DNA from: Bemisia tabaci
Taxonomy: Eukaryota; Arthropoda; Insecta; Hemiptera; Aleyrodidae
Length of the DNA: 64,000 nt
NCBI RefSeq assembly: GCF_918797505.1
Contig: NC_092793.1
Location: 58,857,749-58,921,748 of the forward strand
Direction of reading: 5' to 3'
Shown: one piece after another, positions 23,963-34,774 of the stretch
Layout: the number at the start of each line of letters is the position of its first letter
How positions within the stretch are numbered: the stretch's first letter is position 1
The notes under the pieces: model-generated
Databases searched by the model: none
Told to the model about the DNA's origin: nothing
What the model saw: the letters and a program-made list of their open reading frames with translations, nothing else
Made by a program: the position numbers and the translations under genes

Positions 23963-24515
23963 AATGGACCACTAGACAAGGTACTAATTTAAGTATTCTG
24001 ATACATGTTTCTTAACCAGAATTTAACGTAGAACACGATTCTTGCATTGAAAATCACTAAAATCAACTCCTAACTAAGATATTAACGTTTTAATTTCATA
24101 TTGGTTACGAGTAATTTGAACTGCCCGCTCACAAGAAACTCAAAGCTCTACGTGAGTCAAATCGCGCACTACAATGGTTTCAGCAAGCTTCTCAATCGAG
24201 CAATATTCATTTCCCACCATGCGTTGTTCAAACTTACGAAATTTGCTATAGCTGAGCCAAGGCGTCAAGATTGAGGTTGCCAGATTTTTATATCGCAGAG
24301 ACTGTCATGATAACGTTTAGCGCGCGATGTGAACCACGTGGAGCATCGAGTTTTCATGGGCGGGAGGTTTGAATTCACACATCAAGAATCATTAAATATC
24401 TTCGTAAGGAGTTGATTGCGGTAATTTTCGTTGTGCGCATCGTATTTTTCGTAAATTTTGGTTCAGAAACATGAATCAGAATGCTGAAATTCGTACCTTG
24501 TCTCATGGTCCATTT
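23963..24515. mobile_element. AATGGACC foldback element, copy 1 (553 bp)
   Basis: Arms AATGGACCACTAGACAAGGT / ACCTTGTCTCATGGTCCATT, with complementarity continuing through ACATGTTTCTTAACCAGAAT and AATCAACTCCTAACTAAGAT towards the centre. A second copy at 41941-42497 is inverted relative to this one. Non-coding. Confidence 0.8.
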
Positions 24516-25625
24516 TCATTAAAGGTCTTTCTCAGACAAATTTGTTTTAGGCCACATGTCAATGATATCCCCCGACCCCAAAACAGCGCTTTATGGCGCT
24601 TATTTCTTCTTATTTCTTTGAAACTTTCTATTTTTCAATGAAATATGAAACGACTCTGGTATTTTATTGATAGGGTCTTCTGTCAAAGTTCAGGTCACGG
24701 TTGGTGTCAAAGGACAAATTGAGTTTGTTCTACATTTTGGGGGGCAACAAAAACGCAACTCATCATGCGTTATTGTATCATCCGTAGTTCAACGTGATTC
24801 GATCCATTTCAAAAGTTGTATAAAAGTTTGCATTAATTTGACGTGATAATAAACAACAAAAGAAAGTTAATAAAACTAAAGAGCGCTCGCTGTTCTTGGG
24901 TTTACTCCACCAAAACCTCGACCGGAATATTCATCTAAAACTCCTGAGTGCCTCGAGTCCCTCATCCAATCAGCTTGAGCACAGTTGCCAAAAATGTCCA
25001 ATAATCCGTAAATTAAACCAATTATCCTCCCGCTACTTATGTAATTATCGACGCGTCGCGCACTGCTCTAGCGAGCACGTAAAGGGAGAGAGGGTTTCGA
25101 TTAGAAACTTTGACCGCTTATCACCACCAATTCTTATCAAAGTTGCCGAGTTGAACTTGAAAGTCGAGCTTTGGTTGATGAATTAGGTTAAACTAGTGGT
25201 TGTGTGACACAGGAGCCCGAAACTTTTGTTAATCACTTACCAGGCTTGGCCCTCGACTTGAGACGCCGTCGACTGCCAAATTCGGTTCCGTTGACGCGAG
25301 TTTGGCTTATGGCGGGAGGAGGGTGCCCGCGGAGTTGCGGAGTCTAAGGGGAGCCGAAGAAGGGTTGATCAGTCTTCTTTGATCAATCTTCTACAACTGC
25401 TCGTAATCTATCACTTCATAATATCGATGGCTGAATGCAAAAATGTGCGCCTTTCATGGACTAACTTCTGCGATGGGGATCCACAATTTCTAGCTCATTT
25501 CACAAACAACTTGTTTTTTGTCAATCTCATTAGTTCTTTCATGCAGATCGGTCCTAAAAACTCGTAATCGGAGAAACACATTTTTCGAATTTAGCTATTA
25601 CTAGCTACCTGAGATTCATCAGCAC
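24516..25625. other. Intergenic sequence
   Basis: No gene recognised; CpG-richer at 25250-25360. Confidence 0.4.
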
Positions 25626-25902
25626 CAGCGGGCGGATTGTTAAAATTGATAGACAAAGCGATAGACAAAGAAGACATAGGGAGTATGGAGCTATGTTATT
25701 GGTTGAAATGGATGGTTCTTATAGACTGAAGGAGAAAATTATGGACTAGCTATAAGATCTCTCGTGGGCTGCCGTTAGTTAGTCTATTACCCACCACCCT
25801 AGTCCATCCCAACCACTCGCTTCCACCAATAGGATCCCTCCATATCCTTTTTGTCTCCTTTGTCTATAGCTTTGTCTATCAATATTAATAATTGGCCCGC
25901 AG
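25626..25902. mobile_element. CTGCGGGC-family MITE, copy 1
   Basis: Ends CAGCGGGCGGATTGTT / AATAATTGGCCCGCAG, then TTGATAGACAAAGCGATAGA and its complement. Arms about 60 bases, 277 bp in all. No target duplication visible. A second copy at 58234 is split by foreign sequence, and a solo end is at 31203. Confidence 0.75.
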
Positions 25903-26155
25903 AAGATGTCTAGAGTCAAGGCGATTACATAGTGAGGCTTAAAATTCCGGCAAAAAATAAGTCTCCTCACTCATGCCGCATTTTTGGCGACAAAATCACG
26001 CAAAAGACGAAACCTTGAGAGCAGGTGAAAATGAAACATTAGCATCCAAGACAGCGCCTTGTTATTCTATCATTTTGGTTATCGGAGCAACGTCTTTCCC
26101 GTGGACAGTATATACGTGTCCCAGCACGCGGAGTGTAAGGGCCATGACAGGCAAA

Positions 26156-26232
26156 GCGCCTTCAACTGCGTCCTTATGCAACACGCCCAGTCAGGGAGCA
26201 CGAATAGTTGTATCTTTCATCCTGCGTCAACA
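26156..26232 (+). repeat. Dispersed ~75 bp core repeat, copy B
   Basis: GCGCCTTCAACTGCG, ATGCAACACGCC, GAGCACGAATAGTTGTATC in the family order. Confidence 0.65.
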
Positions 26233-28938
26233 TATTATGAGCATCGCATTGTTTTGCGTTTATTGTAGATGTACTACGCCGGTTGGAAAAAATGTCGGGT
26301 GAGCATGTAGACGTCAAATATGCTCTACTAAAGCACAAGTTTCCTGAAAAAGTTATGATTTTCGGCCCGACGTTTTTCAAGTATTCTACTTGGAATTTTT
26401 CATTTTTGATAAATTTTTCATATTTTCATTTTTGACAGTATGCTGTTTCTGCAACCATTAGATTCTACTAAAGGCATTTTTGTTCGTTTGTACCTTAGCA
26501 CCTCCTCGACAAAAATATGAGATCAGTGCAGCGTGGTTATAATGATAAAAAACTGATTTGTGTTCCCCACGACTCGTTTTTCTACTTGTGTGATGCGGGT
26601 TAGATCTATTCAACAGTTCACGCACGTTCCACTCTCGACCGCAGAATGAGCTTCCAAATTTTCGCACACAATCATAACAGTGTCTGGTGCAAGTTTGCAA
26701 AATTTGAGCGTTGGTCCAGTTGCAGCCTCGCCCTCGACATTCGTGACTAATTCAATCAGCAACTTCCATTACCCAGATTGAAATGATGGCACTCAGCACG
26801 CATCAATCAAAGAGCGGCGGCGAGTTTGGACTCCCGCTTATAATTAGCTAATTAGGAACTGAGGAAATTGGGATGAAATTGGGATCCCGCGCCGCGTACT
26901 TCGGGCTCTTGACGGTATATATACAACGCAAATACGGGCCCGAATCTCGATTTATTCCCGCAAAATTAATCGCCCGAGGTTGGAGGACTAAAATCTGTCA
27001 TAGCAAGCCCCATCACAAGCTCTCGAAAAATGGAAAAAAGAAAACCATTTTTTTTTTCTTTTTTCTTTATTATTATTACTGTGCACTAGGTGCAGTTTTA
27101 AGATAATCAAGTTTTAGAAGCTATTTGGACCGACTTACTATTAATAAATGTAGTTTTTTTGGTGTTACCTTTCATTCGACTTTCATATTTTATGGATAAA
27201 AAACGTTTTTAAAATGTTTTAAATTTATTGAATTACATTGCATGTTTATCATGTCATTTTTCAACTATCTTAAAAACTATTTCTGAACACTTTCATAAAT
27301 GGATTTTTGAAATGACCAAAAATCGTCATTTGATATTTCTTCATTTTATGTATTTTTAAGGTCATATGAAAACTCATTTTCTACGGATTTTTGGATATCA
27401 AAAATTTTTACATTTTTTCTTTATTTTGCAAGCCGAATATATATATTAAAAAAAAAAAAATAGGCAGGTTAAAATTGCTCACGGGCACTAAGAATTCCTA
27501 AGTTGTTTTTAAAAAATTCTGAAAAATATTTTCTTCATTTCCAAATGAAATTTTGAAAATGACATGTTTTCTGGTGCGCTTATGACGGCTATCTTGAGAA
27601 CAGTACTCGTATTTTTCTCGACAGCAGCTCCAAACTGACCATCTGGCAAAACCGGAGAAACTTTGCGAATTAAACAGGGAAGAGAATGGAGGAAAAGTAT
27701 AAATTGAAGCGAACTTATTAGTGCAAAAAGTCGCGAAAGCAAGCTCTGGATTCATATTATTTCCATACAAATGGGGTTGTGGTCGGAATTGTAAGTTGCA
27801 CCGTCTTCTAGTAATGGACTTGAGATGTTTTTCTGTCTCTGTCCTATCAATCAACGCTCGCGTTGGAAACAGACAAAGAATAACCGAGACCTAACTCATT
27901 GCATTTGTTAATCCGTCAGATAGAAGGGGAAGGAATATAAACTTACAGACCCGAATGTCTTGTCTTTATCATGGGAATTAATCCAGACATAAACTTACGG
28001 GTCGTACCAAGTTGGCAGGACTGAAAGTTAATGTAAAAACCCGGCTTAAAGATTTTGTAAGGATGACGGTGTGGCTTTCGACTGCCTTTGGATAATAAAC
28101 CTCTTTGAAGACGCCCTCCTACATACCCTTCAAGTTTGATCGTTAAAACCAAAAGGTGTCACATTTCTTATGAAATACTTGTATCGCGTTGAAGAATTGT
28201 ATCGCTACCCAAACAAAAATAATTTCATTCTTTTTCATGGAAAAATTGGCGTACTGATATTTCGAATAACTCTAAATACGGTCATAATTCGTAACAGTTT
28301 TCCTTGTGCTGCGTCGCTTTTGAAATATTCAGGCTAATCGAGTCAACTTGAGTGCTAAACTAATTTCGGTCTAATGTACAATGCAAAAGGGTGTTTCTCC
28401 TGTGCAGATGACCTCGAGATTTGAGGTAATTGTATCACAGGAGGAACGCATTGGGTGTGACTGCAAGGTTCCGTCACTTGCTTGATGAAGGTTTTTTGCA
28501 AAAATGTGAACAGAAAGTTTATTTATCACTTATGAGTTATGTTAGGGAGTTTTAGATATATTTAAACCCTTTATGGCATGAATTCATTTTGGATCTCATA
28601 GATTCTAGGGAACACTTATTTATTTTTTAGCTTGCATAAAAAAAATTGAGTACCAATTTTTTTTTTCAAATATTTTAAGTTAAAGGGAATCGATTTCTCA
28701 AAAAAAGAAAAAAACTAATGAAATTTTGCAAAATCATGGCACAGGGAAAAGATTCAATTTTTAAAAACCCCGGGAATACGTTGTTACGGATTCTTAATGC
28801 TATGCCATAAAGGATTAACACGTCTCACGTGAAATTCTGGTAAAAAAATATGCCTTTTAGAGGCCAAATATCTACCCTGTCTTATGGTCCATTATTAGAA
28901 AAAATTCGGCAGATATCTTTTGATTTCTGAAAGCTGCT
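26233..28938. other. Intergenic AT-rich sequence
   Basis: Long T/A runs at 27040-27080 and 27450-27462. A relic of the AATGGACC foldback right end lies at about 28825-28894 (CACGTGAAATTCTGGTAA, CTTATGGTCCATTA). No gene recognised. Confidence 0.5.
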
Positions 28939-29168
28939 ACACTGGAAAAAAAACACATTGGACCTAGAGTCCAGACTTTTGAAAGCATTGACAAGAAAAA
29001 GGACTCTTGATTCAATCAGATTTAAGCTGAAATCAAAAGGAAATCCGCTCAAATTAAGAGGCTGGGTTCTTGATTTAAGCCTAAGTCTGATTGAATCAAG
29101 AGTATTCTTCCTTGTCGATGTTTTTAAGAGTCTGGACTCTAGATCCAATGTGGTTTTTTTTCCAGTGT
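28939..29168. mobile_element. CACTGG-family foldback MITE, copy at 28.9 kb
   Basis: ACACTGGAAAAAAAACACAT and its complement at the ends, TCTAGAGTCCAGACT blocks and GACAAGAAAAA in both arms. The host sequence outside is itself inverted (GCTGCTA left, TAGCAGC right). Confidence 0.85.
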
Positions 29169-30070
29169 ATAGCAGCACGTTGAGTAAGAAGTTTCCACTG
29201 AAACCCGGGCATGAAAGGCCGAAACGGTAAACGAAATGACTTTTGGAGGATGACTATGAATCAGTTGAAAAACGCTTTTTCGACAGACAATCTGGGAAAC
29301 GGACAGGCAGACAAAGGTGGAGGAAGGGTTAGAGCGACGGAGGTGGGGGTTGTCAGGACTCCCGTTGTTCGTGAGGGGTTTGATTCATTTATTAAAGTCA
29401 TAACGCGGCTTGCACAATGCTGCCCTCTGACGGGAGTCACTGTGTTCATCGCGCCCGGGGGCCTCTTAAACGGCCGCAGCCATAAAGGTTTGCAAGCCTC
29501 GCAACTCAAATGACAGAGGTGAAACTTGGACTGAGGGGAAGGAGTAACTATGACGGCTCCACTTCTACATAACTTTGCTAGATGAGATCTGAGAACTTCG
29601 AGCAGTCAGAATTAGCGCGAGCGTCTCAGAATTCAAGCATTACACGCGCTCGTCTTTTCCGATTGGAATGCGACGAACAATTCGGTTTACCACACGTGGT
29701 TGCAACTACACCTGCAGCGCTACTGCAATGACTGCTAATAACATATACTATTGATACCAGCCAGGTTAGCCGCCACTATAATATTTTATTCTACATGTTT
29801 TTTTTTCTGCCCCTACTGTTTTTCCCCGTGAAATTTGTGCGATTTCATGAGATCTGAGTTATTTGTCAACGAAAGATGGAAACTGGATTGTCTTCGGATA
29901 CAATTAATGAATGCCCATAACTTCTCCTCCATTCAGTGTTCCATGATACTTTGAATTTTTTGGACATTAATTCGTTTTTATTTTAATTTTTTGAAAGGGG
30001 GAGAGAGGCTTCCAATAGAAGCTTTAATAAAAGAATGGTAGAAAGGTTCTGAGTCCACATTATTTAGAGG
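29169..30070. other. Intergenic sequence
   Basis: GC-richer at 29200-29510 with overlapping frames on both strands but no recognisable protein. Ends with TTTAGAGG, the left duplication of the next element. Confidence 0.4.
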
Positions 30071-30936
30071 CAGGGCCGGATTAAGGGGGTGGCCACATGG
30101 ACCGCGGCCCATGGCGGCGAATCTATAGGGCAACAAATTTTGTAATTTTTTTAAATTTAGGTATAAAAAATATGGGATTTAGAAAAAAAAATACAAGCGA
30201 GAAAAGACGACAAAATTTCTCATTTCCTGAGAGTGTAGTAATTTTAAATTTTGTGGTCTTTCAGTGATACAAGAGACAGCACCTTTAATTAGTCGAGTTA
30301 AGAGAGGAACCAAACACGCAATTTGGCTTGGAACGGCGCGGCGCAGAGAGAAATGATGACGAGGACTTGAGATGAAAAGGAGAAGCCATCGGCGCGGCGA
30401 TCGGCATGTTACACATATCAGCGCCTACAAGCCTGCACGAATACTGCACGCATTGCATCAAACACAATGCTGTCATTGTGGTCAGCGTGAAACGGATAGC
30501 GCCTACAAGAATGCATGAATACTTCACGCATTGCGCCACACGCAGTGCGGTCAGCGTAAAACGCATGGTGCCTACAAGACTGCGTGAATACTTCACGCAT
30601 TGCGCCAAACACGGAGCGGTCTGCGTGGCGCGGCGGCGGAAGTTAAAATCATTAAACCACATACATATTTGTTCTTTCATAATTTTTTCGTTCATTTCTT
30701 ATGAATGGAAGGCCTTGTCCACAGAGAAATAGGTTTACAAAACTTAACTTTAGCTAGTAGTATTGACAGGGCATCCCCAAAAAATGTGTTCAACACAAGT
30801 AAACGCGTCTTAGGCACCCCTCGCCCGTTGGCACGTTTACTTGATGGTTTTTATTGATGTTTCAATACGAATGAGAGGGGGGGGGGCGGCAAAATACAGG
30901 CGGCCCATGGGCGGGAAGTAGGTAAATCCGGCCCTG
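30071..30936. mobile_element. Non-autonomous hAT element, copy 2 (866 bp)
   Basis: Same family as 22399 in opposite orientation: ends CAGGGCCGGATTAA and AAATCCGGCCCTG. Perfect 8 bp duplication TTTAGAGG (30063-30070 and 30937-30944). Contains three rather than two ~75 bp minisatellite units (30420-30640). The small open frames inside are produced by this minisatellite and are not genes. Confidence 0.9.
30420..30640 (-). repeat. Minisatellite inside hAT, three ~65-75 bp units
   Basis: Units contain GCGCCTACAAG, a TGAATACTTCACGCATTGCG core and an AGCGTGAAACG-type block. Partial arrays of the same unit occur at 22720, 50199 and 58530. Confidence 0.75.
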
Positions 30937-31202
30937 TTTAGAGGAGGAATCATACCCAGAAAAATACCGACAATTAGAATTTACGGTATACATAGAACTC
31001 CAATGAGTTTCAGTCCAAGAATGAGGGAAGAGGATGTTCAGTTCAGACGGGAACATTAAAATTCTGACCCGGATCCCGCTGAGAGATCTCTGCCGGTTTA
31101 TGGCTCTTGTTGAAGCTCGTCAGCAGATCACAGACAGAAAGCACCCCCAAAAATTGCCTCTTTCAATTCATCTACCTGATCCAAACACCATCCCTCTTAT
31201 TC

Positions 31203-31221
31203 CTGCGGGCTGATTGTTGAA
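31203..31221 (+). repeat. Solo end of CTGCGGGC-family MITE
   Basis: CTGCGGGCTGATTGTTGA matches the consensus terminus of the elements at 25626 and 58234. Confidence 0.5.
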
Positions 31222-31251
31222 AAACTCAAGAAAAAATACTTCCTGGCGGCC

Positions 31252-31472
31252 AATTTGACGTATTTCTATCAAAACTAAGCGCCAATTTCAGTTCCTTCTG
31301 AGGAATTTAGAATGCCGGATGGCGCGTTCTGTCAAACGGAACTAAGCGCCATGGAAAAGCATTGCGAGTATAGGACGGAATGAGCCGGCCCGATTCCGCC
31401 GCCAATCCAAGCCCCCCTCTACCTTCCTCCTCCGATGGCGCTTAGTTCCGTTTGACAGAAATACGTCCAATT
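31252..31472. mobile_element. TIR element, 221 bp
   Basis: AATTTGACGTATTTCTATCA...ACTAAGCGCC at the left is inverted at the right (GGCGCTTAGTTCCGTTTGAC...ACGTCCAATT). A third, inverted block (TCTGTCAAACGGAACTAAGC) lies internally at 31331-31350. Superfamily not known. Confidence 0.65.
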
Positions 31473-32175
31473 CAAGATTCCTTTTTTTTAGTGTAATTTC
31501 ACCATTCGACGGAGTTATATCAACACGCCAACTCAAAAAGACAGGCTGGAAGGGCATTTTCTAAGTGAGACGATAACGGCTTTCTAAGTGGAGACGATAA
31601 AAGCTTGGGAGTTGAAGCAAGTCTTTTTGACGCCCCCCGCTGGACCGCGCTGGGGGGTTGCGGGGGTGGTGCAGCAAACAAAAGACCCCGGTTTACGAGT
31701 CGGGAACTCGGCTCAAGGCGTCGGGAGCGCGGGCGCGGCGGCAGCTCGCTTAATCGGGAGCCATAAATTCGACCAATAATCATAGATCTCACGGCTCTGA
31801 GGCTCGTGACGAGGGCACTCGGTGCCTGGTTTTTGATAAAAGGTTTACGGCTCATAAAATCCCCCGAGAGGGAGCATTAGGATAATCTCCAAATGAACCG
31901 GCACTCCTCGGTGCTCCCTCTTTTTTAATCTTTTTCGGGGATTTAGCTCCGCGCGGAGTAATTCGTTCCCGAGTTACGAGTTTTCGGCCGGATCGTCACC
32001 TAGTTTCCCGCTCTTGCCCCCTGCATTCGCCCGGATCCCGGGATCGATCTCGCTTTTATTCTTCGTCGTCAAAACGCATCGGGAACACGCTGCTATAAAG
32101 TCGGACTTCAGTTGGGAGCTAAACACTCTTAAACGTTTTGCCGTTTATATTGGTCCTCGTTTGCGGGAACGAGTT
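31473..32175. other. GC/CpG-rich intergenic region
   Basis: 31610-31860 is unusually GC- and CpG-rich for this window. Open frames exist on both strands, as expected from composition, but none is recognisable. A regulatory or first-exon role is possible but unsupported. Confidence 0.35.
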
Positions 32176-32408
32176 ACGCTGGTAAAAAAGTCGCTTGGAT
32201 CTACAGTCCAAACTCTTAGAAACATTGACAAGAAAAAATACTCTTCATTCAATCAGATTTTTTGCCTGAATCGAAAGGAAATCCACCCAAATCAAGAGGC
32301 TTGGCTCCTCAATTCAAGAAAAAGGTTGGATTGAATCAAGAGTGTTTTTTCTTGTCAATGTTATTAAGAGTCTGGACTCTAGATCCAAGCGACTTTTTTC
32401 TCCAGTGT
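32176..32408. mobile_element. CACTGG-family MITE, variant subfamily
   Basis: Ends ACGCTGG / CCAGTGT. Where other copies have CACATTGGATC and GATCCAATGTG, this one has GTCGCTTGGATC and GATCCAAGCGAC: the same change in both arms. TA adjoins both ends. Confidence 0.75.
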
Positions 32409-32456
32409 ACTTCACTGAAAAAATTTTGAAAATATGGCTCAAATACGGGAAGAAAT

Positions 32457-32700
32457 CCGCCGTGCTGAGGAAAAACGCCGTATGATCATTCAAGAGTTGC
32501 CAAATTTCCTTAAATATAACGTGCATTTTTTAGGAAAGAATGCACATTTTTCCTTATAATTTTCAGATATTTTAGATTAAATTGCGAACAAAAATATCTG
32601 AAAATGTTGAAAACATATGTTCACAATTTTTCCCTTAAATTCTCCTCTAATTGAAGGTATTTTGGCAAAGCCTGAAGGTTCATACGGCGTTTTTCCTTAG
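32457..32700. mobile_element. MITE, CTGCCGTGC family, right end lost
   Basis: CCGCCGTGCTGAGGAAAAAC at the left. The right arm runs to GGCGTTTTTCCTTAG and then breaks off before CACGGCAG. Confidence 0.75.
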
Positions 32701-32815
32701 CCTTACCAAGCGCGCTTTGCGAAAGCATTAAATAGTGTTTGACATGCAGCGATTCAAATAACTGAACTTTTGCCACCCCTAAGCGTTTGCCCGTACGTAA
32801 AGCCAGACAGATATA

Positions 32816-34774
32816 AGGGTTATTCAAAAGTTACGCACCACTGGCCATAACTTTAGTTCTAATTATGATATCGATTTGCGGTTTGTGGCGTCCTTCCTCA
32901 TATCGAGGGGGAAACTTTTTGAGGTACTTTTCAGTTCTTCACCCCCCCCAGGGGGAGGGGGGGCGGGGGGCAACTCAAAAATTTCAAATGGCAACCCCCA
33001 TCATGTGATACATCGTTAGAAAGAGCATGAAAAAAGAAAATTTTTGGCGCAAACCGGAAGTCGATCTGACCCCCCTGTCAAAAGTTAGGGGGGTCCAAAG
33101 GTTATTTAGGGGGTCCGTACCTTAATTTTTTAGAGTAGCTTCGGCGGCTCTTGGACATGCCGTTTCTCTTTTCAAAGAGTCCTCGAATACTCCAAGTCTG
33201 ATACCGAAGTCTTCATATTGCCCCCGGGCCACCACAGCCCCCCCGTAGGGGGGGATGGGCCTGTTACAATGAAACATTGCATTAAAATGCGAAAAGTCAC
33301 AGAAGAGCTTCAAACTTAGCATCAAATCCGAGTGGAACTTCTTGCCAATGTTAACGCAAACGCAGCCTGCGACTTTAAAGTGAGTTTCCAAAACTCTTAG
33401 CCCCCTGCCCCCCCCCTCATTTTTGGTTGCAGAGCGGGTAAAAACCGGGAAATTCACTACAAATAATGCCCGAAACTAATGTCCAACTTGAGGAGGACCC
33501 TTGAAACGTTGCGATCAGTCGGAGCATTGAAATACAAGGACTGCCACCCCCTTAAAGTACGGAAACATCCAAAACACCCCCGCTGCCCCCCTCATTTTTC
33601 GTTGCGGAGCGGGTAAAAACCGGGAAAATCGCCAGAAATGATGCCCGAAACCACTGTAGAACTTGACGAGAACCCTTGAAACGTTGCGCTCAGTCGGAGA
33701 ACTGCAACACAGGAACTGCCGCCCACTTTAAGGACGGAAACATCCATAAAACCCCCGCTGCCCCCCTCTTTTTTCTTTGCAGAGCTGGTAAGAACCGGGG
33801 CATCATTGCGGGAAATGCGCCAGAAATGATGCCCCGTTCTTACCAGCTCTGCAAAGAAAAAAGAGGGGGGCAGCGGGGGTTTTATGGATGTTTCCGTCCT
33901 TAAAGTGGGCGGCAGTTCCTGTGTTGCAGTTCTCCGACTGAGCGCAACGTTTCAAGGGTTCTCGTCAAGTTCTACAGTGGTTTCGGGCATCATTTCTGGC
34001 GATTTTCCCGGTTTTTACCCGCTCCGCAACGAAAAATGAGGGGGGCAGCGGGGGTGTTTTGGATGTTTCCGTACTTTAAGGGGGTGGCAGTCCTTGTATT
34101 TCAATGCTCCGACTGATCGCAACGTTTCAAGGGTCCTCCTCAAGTTGGACATTAGTTTCGGGCATTATTTGTAGTGAATTTCCCGGTTTTTACCCGCTCT
34201 GCAACCAAAAATGAGGGGGGGGGCAGGGGGCTAAGAGTTTTGGAAACTCACTTTAAAGTCGCAGGCTGCGTTTGCGTTAACATTGGCAAGAAGTTCCACT
34301 CGGATTTGATGCTAAGTTTGAAGCTCTTCTGTGACTTTTCGCATTTTAATGCAATGTTTCATTGTAACAGGCCCATCCCCCCCTACGGGGGGGCTGTGGT
34401 GGCCCGGGGGCAATATGAAGACTTCGGTATCAGACTTGGAGTATTCGAGGACTCTTTGAAAAGAGAAACGGCATGTCCAAGAGCCGCCGAAGCTACTCTA
34501 AAAAATTAAGGTACGGACCCCCTAAATAACCTTTGGACCCCCCTAACTTTTGACAGGGGGGTCAGATCGACTTCCGGTTTGCGCCAAAAATTTTCTTTTT
34601 TCATGCTCTTTCTAACGATGTATCACATGATGGGGGTTGCCATTTGAAATTTTTGAGTTGCCCCCCGCCCCCCCTCCCCCTGGGGGGGTGAAGAACTGAA
34701 AAGTACCTCAAAAAGTTTCCCCCTCGATATGAGGAAGGACGCCACAAACCGCAAATCGATATCATAATTAGAAC
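32816..34774. repeat. 1.9 kb near-perfect palindrome
   Basis: From 32856 to 34774 the sequence is an inverted repeat with its axis near 33815. I compared several blocks of the arms (for example 32861-32935, 33061-33140, 33241-33260, 33361-33420) with their partners and found only single-base length differences, at a C-run at 32942 and beside the axis. The same 111-codon frame appears on both strands (33122-33457 and 34174-34509) as a consequence. Each arm carries two to three ~150 bp tandem units (GAAACGTTGCG...CAGTCGGAG, AGCGGGTAAAAACCGGG). The outer 40 bases (AGGGTTATTCAAAAGTTACG) are present only on the left and match the MITE end at 38585. No recognisable protein. Confidence 0.9.

Noticed and set aside
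30285..30732. Overlapping frames of 64-136 codons
   Set aside because: Generated by the hAT minisatellite, which is open in several frames.
33122..34509. Identical 111-codon frames on opposite strands (33122-33457 and 34174-34509)
   Set aside because: They are the same DNA read on both arms of the palindrome. The protein has no recognisable motif and the frame crosses G/C homopolymers; not called as genes.
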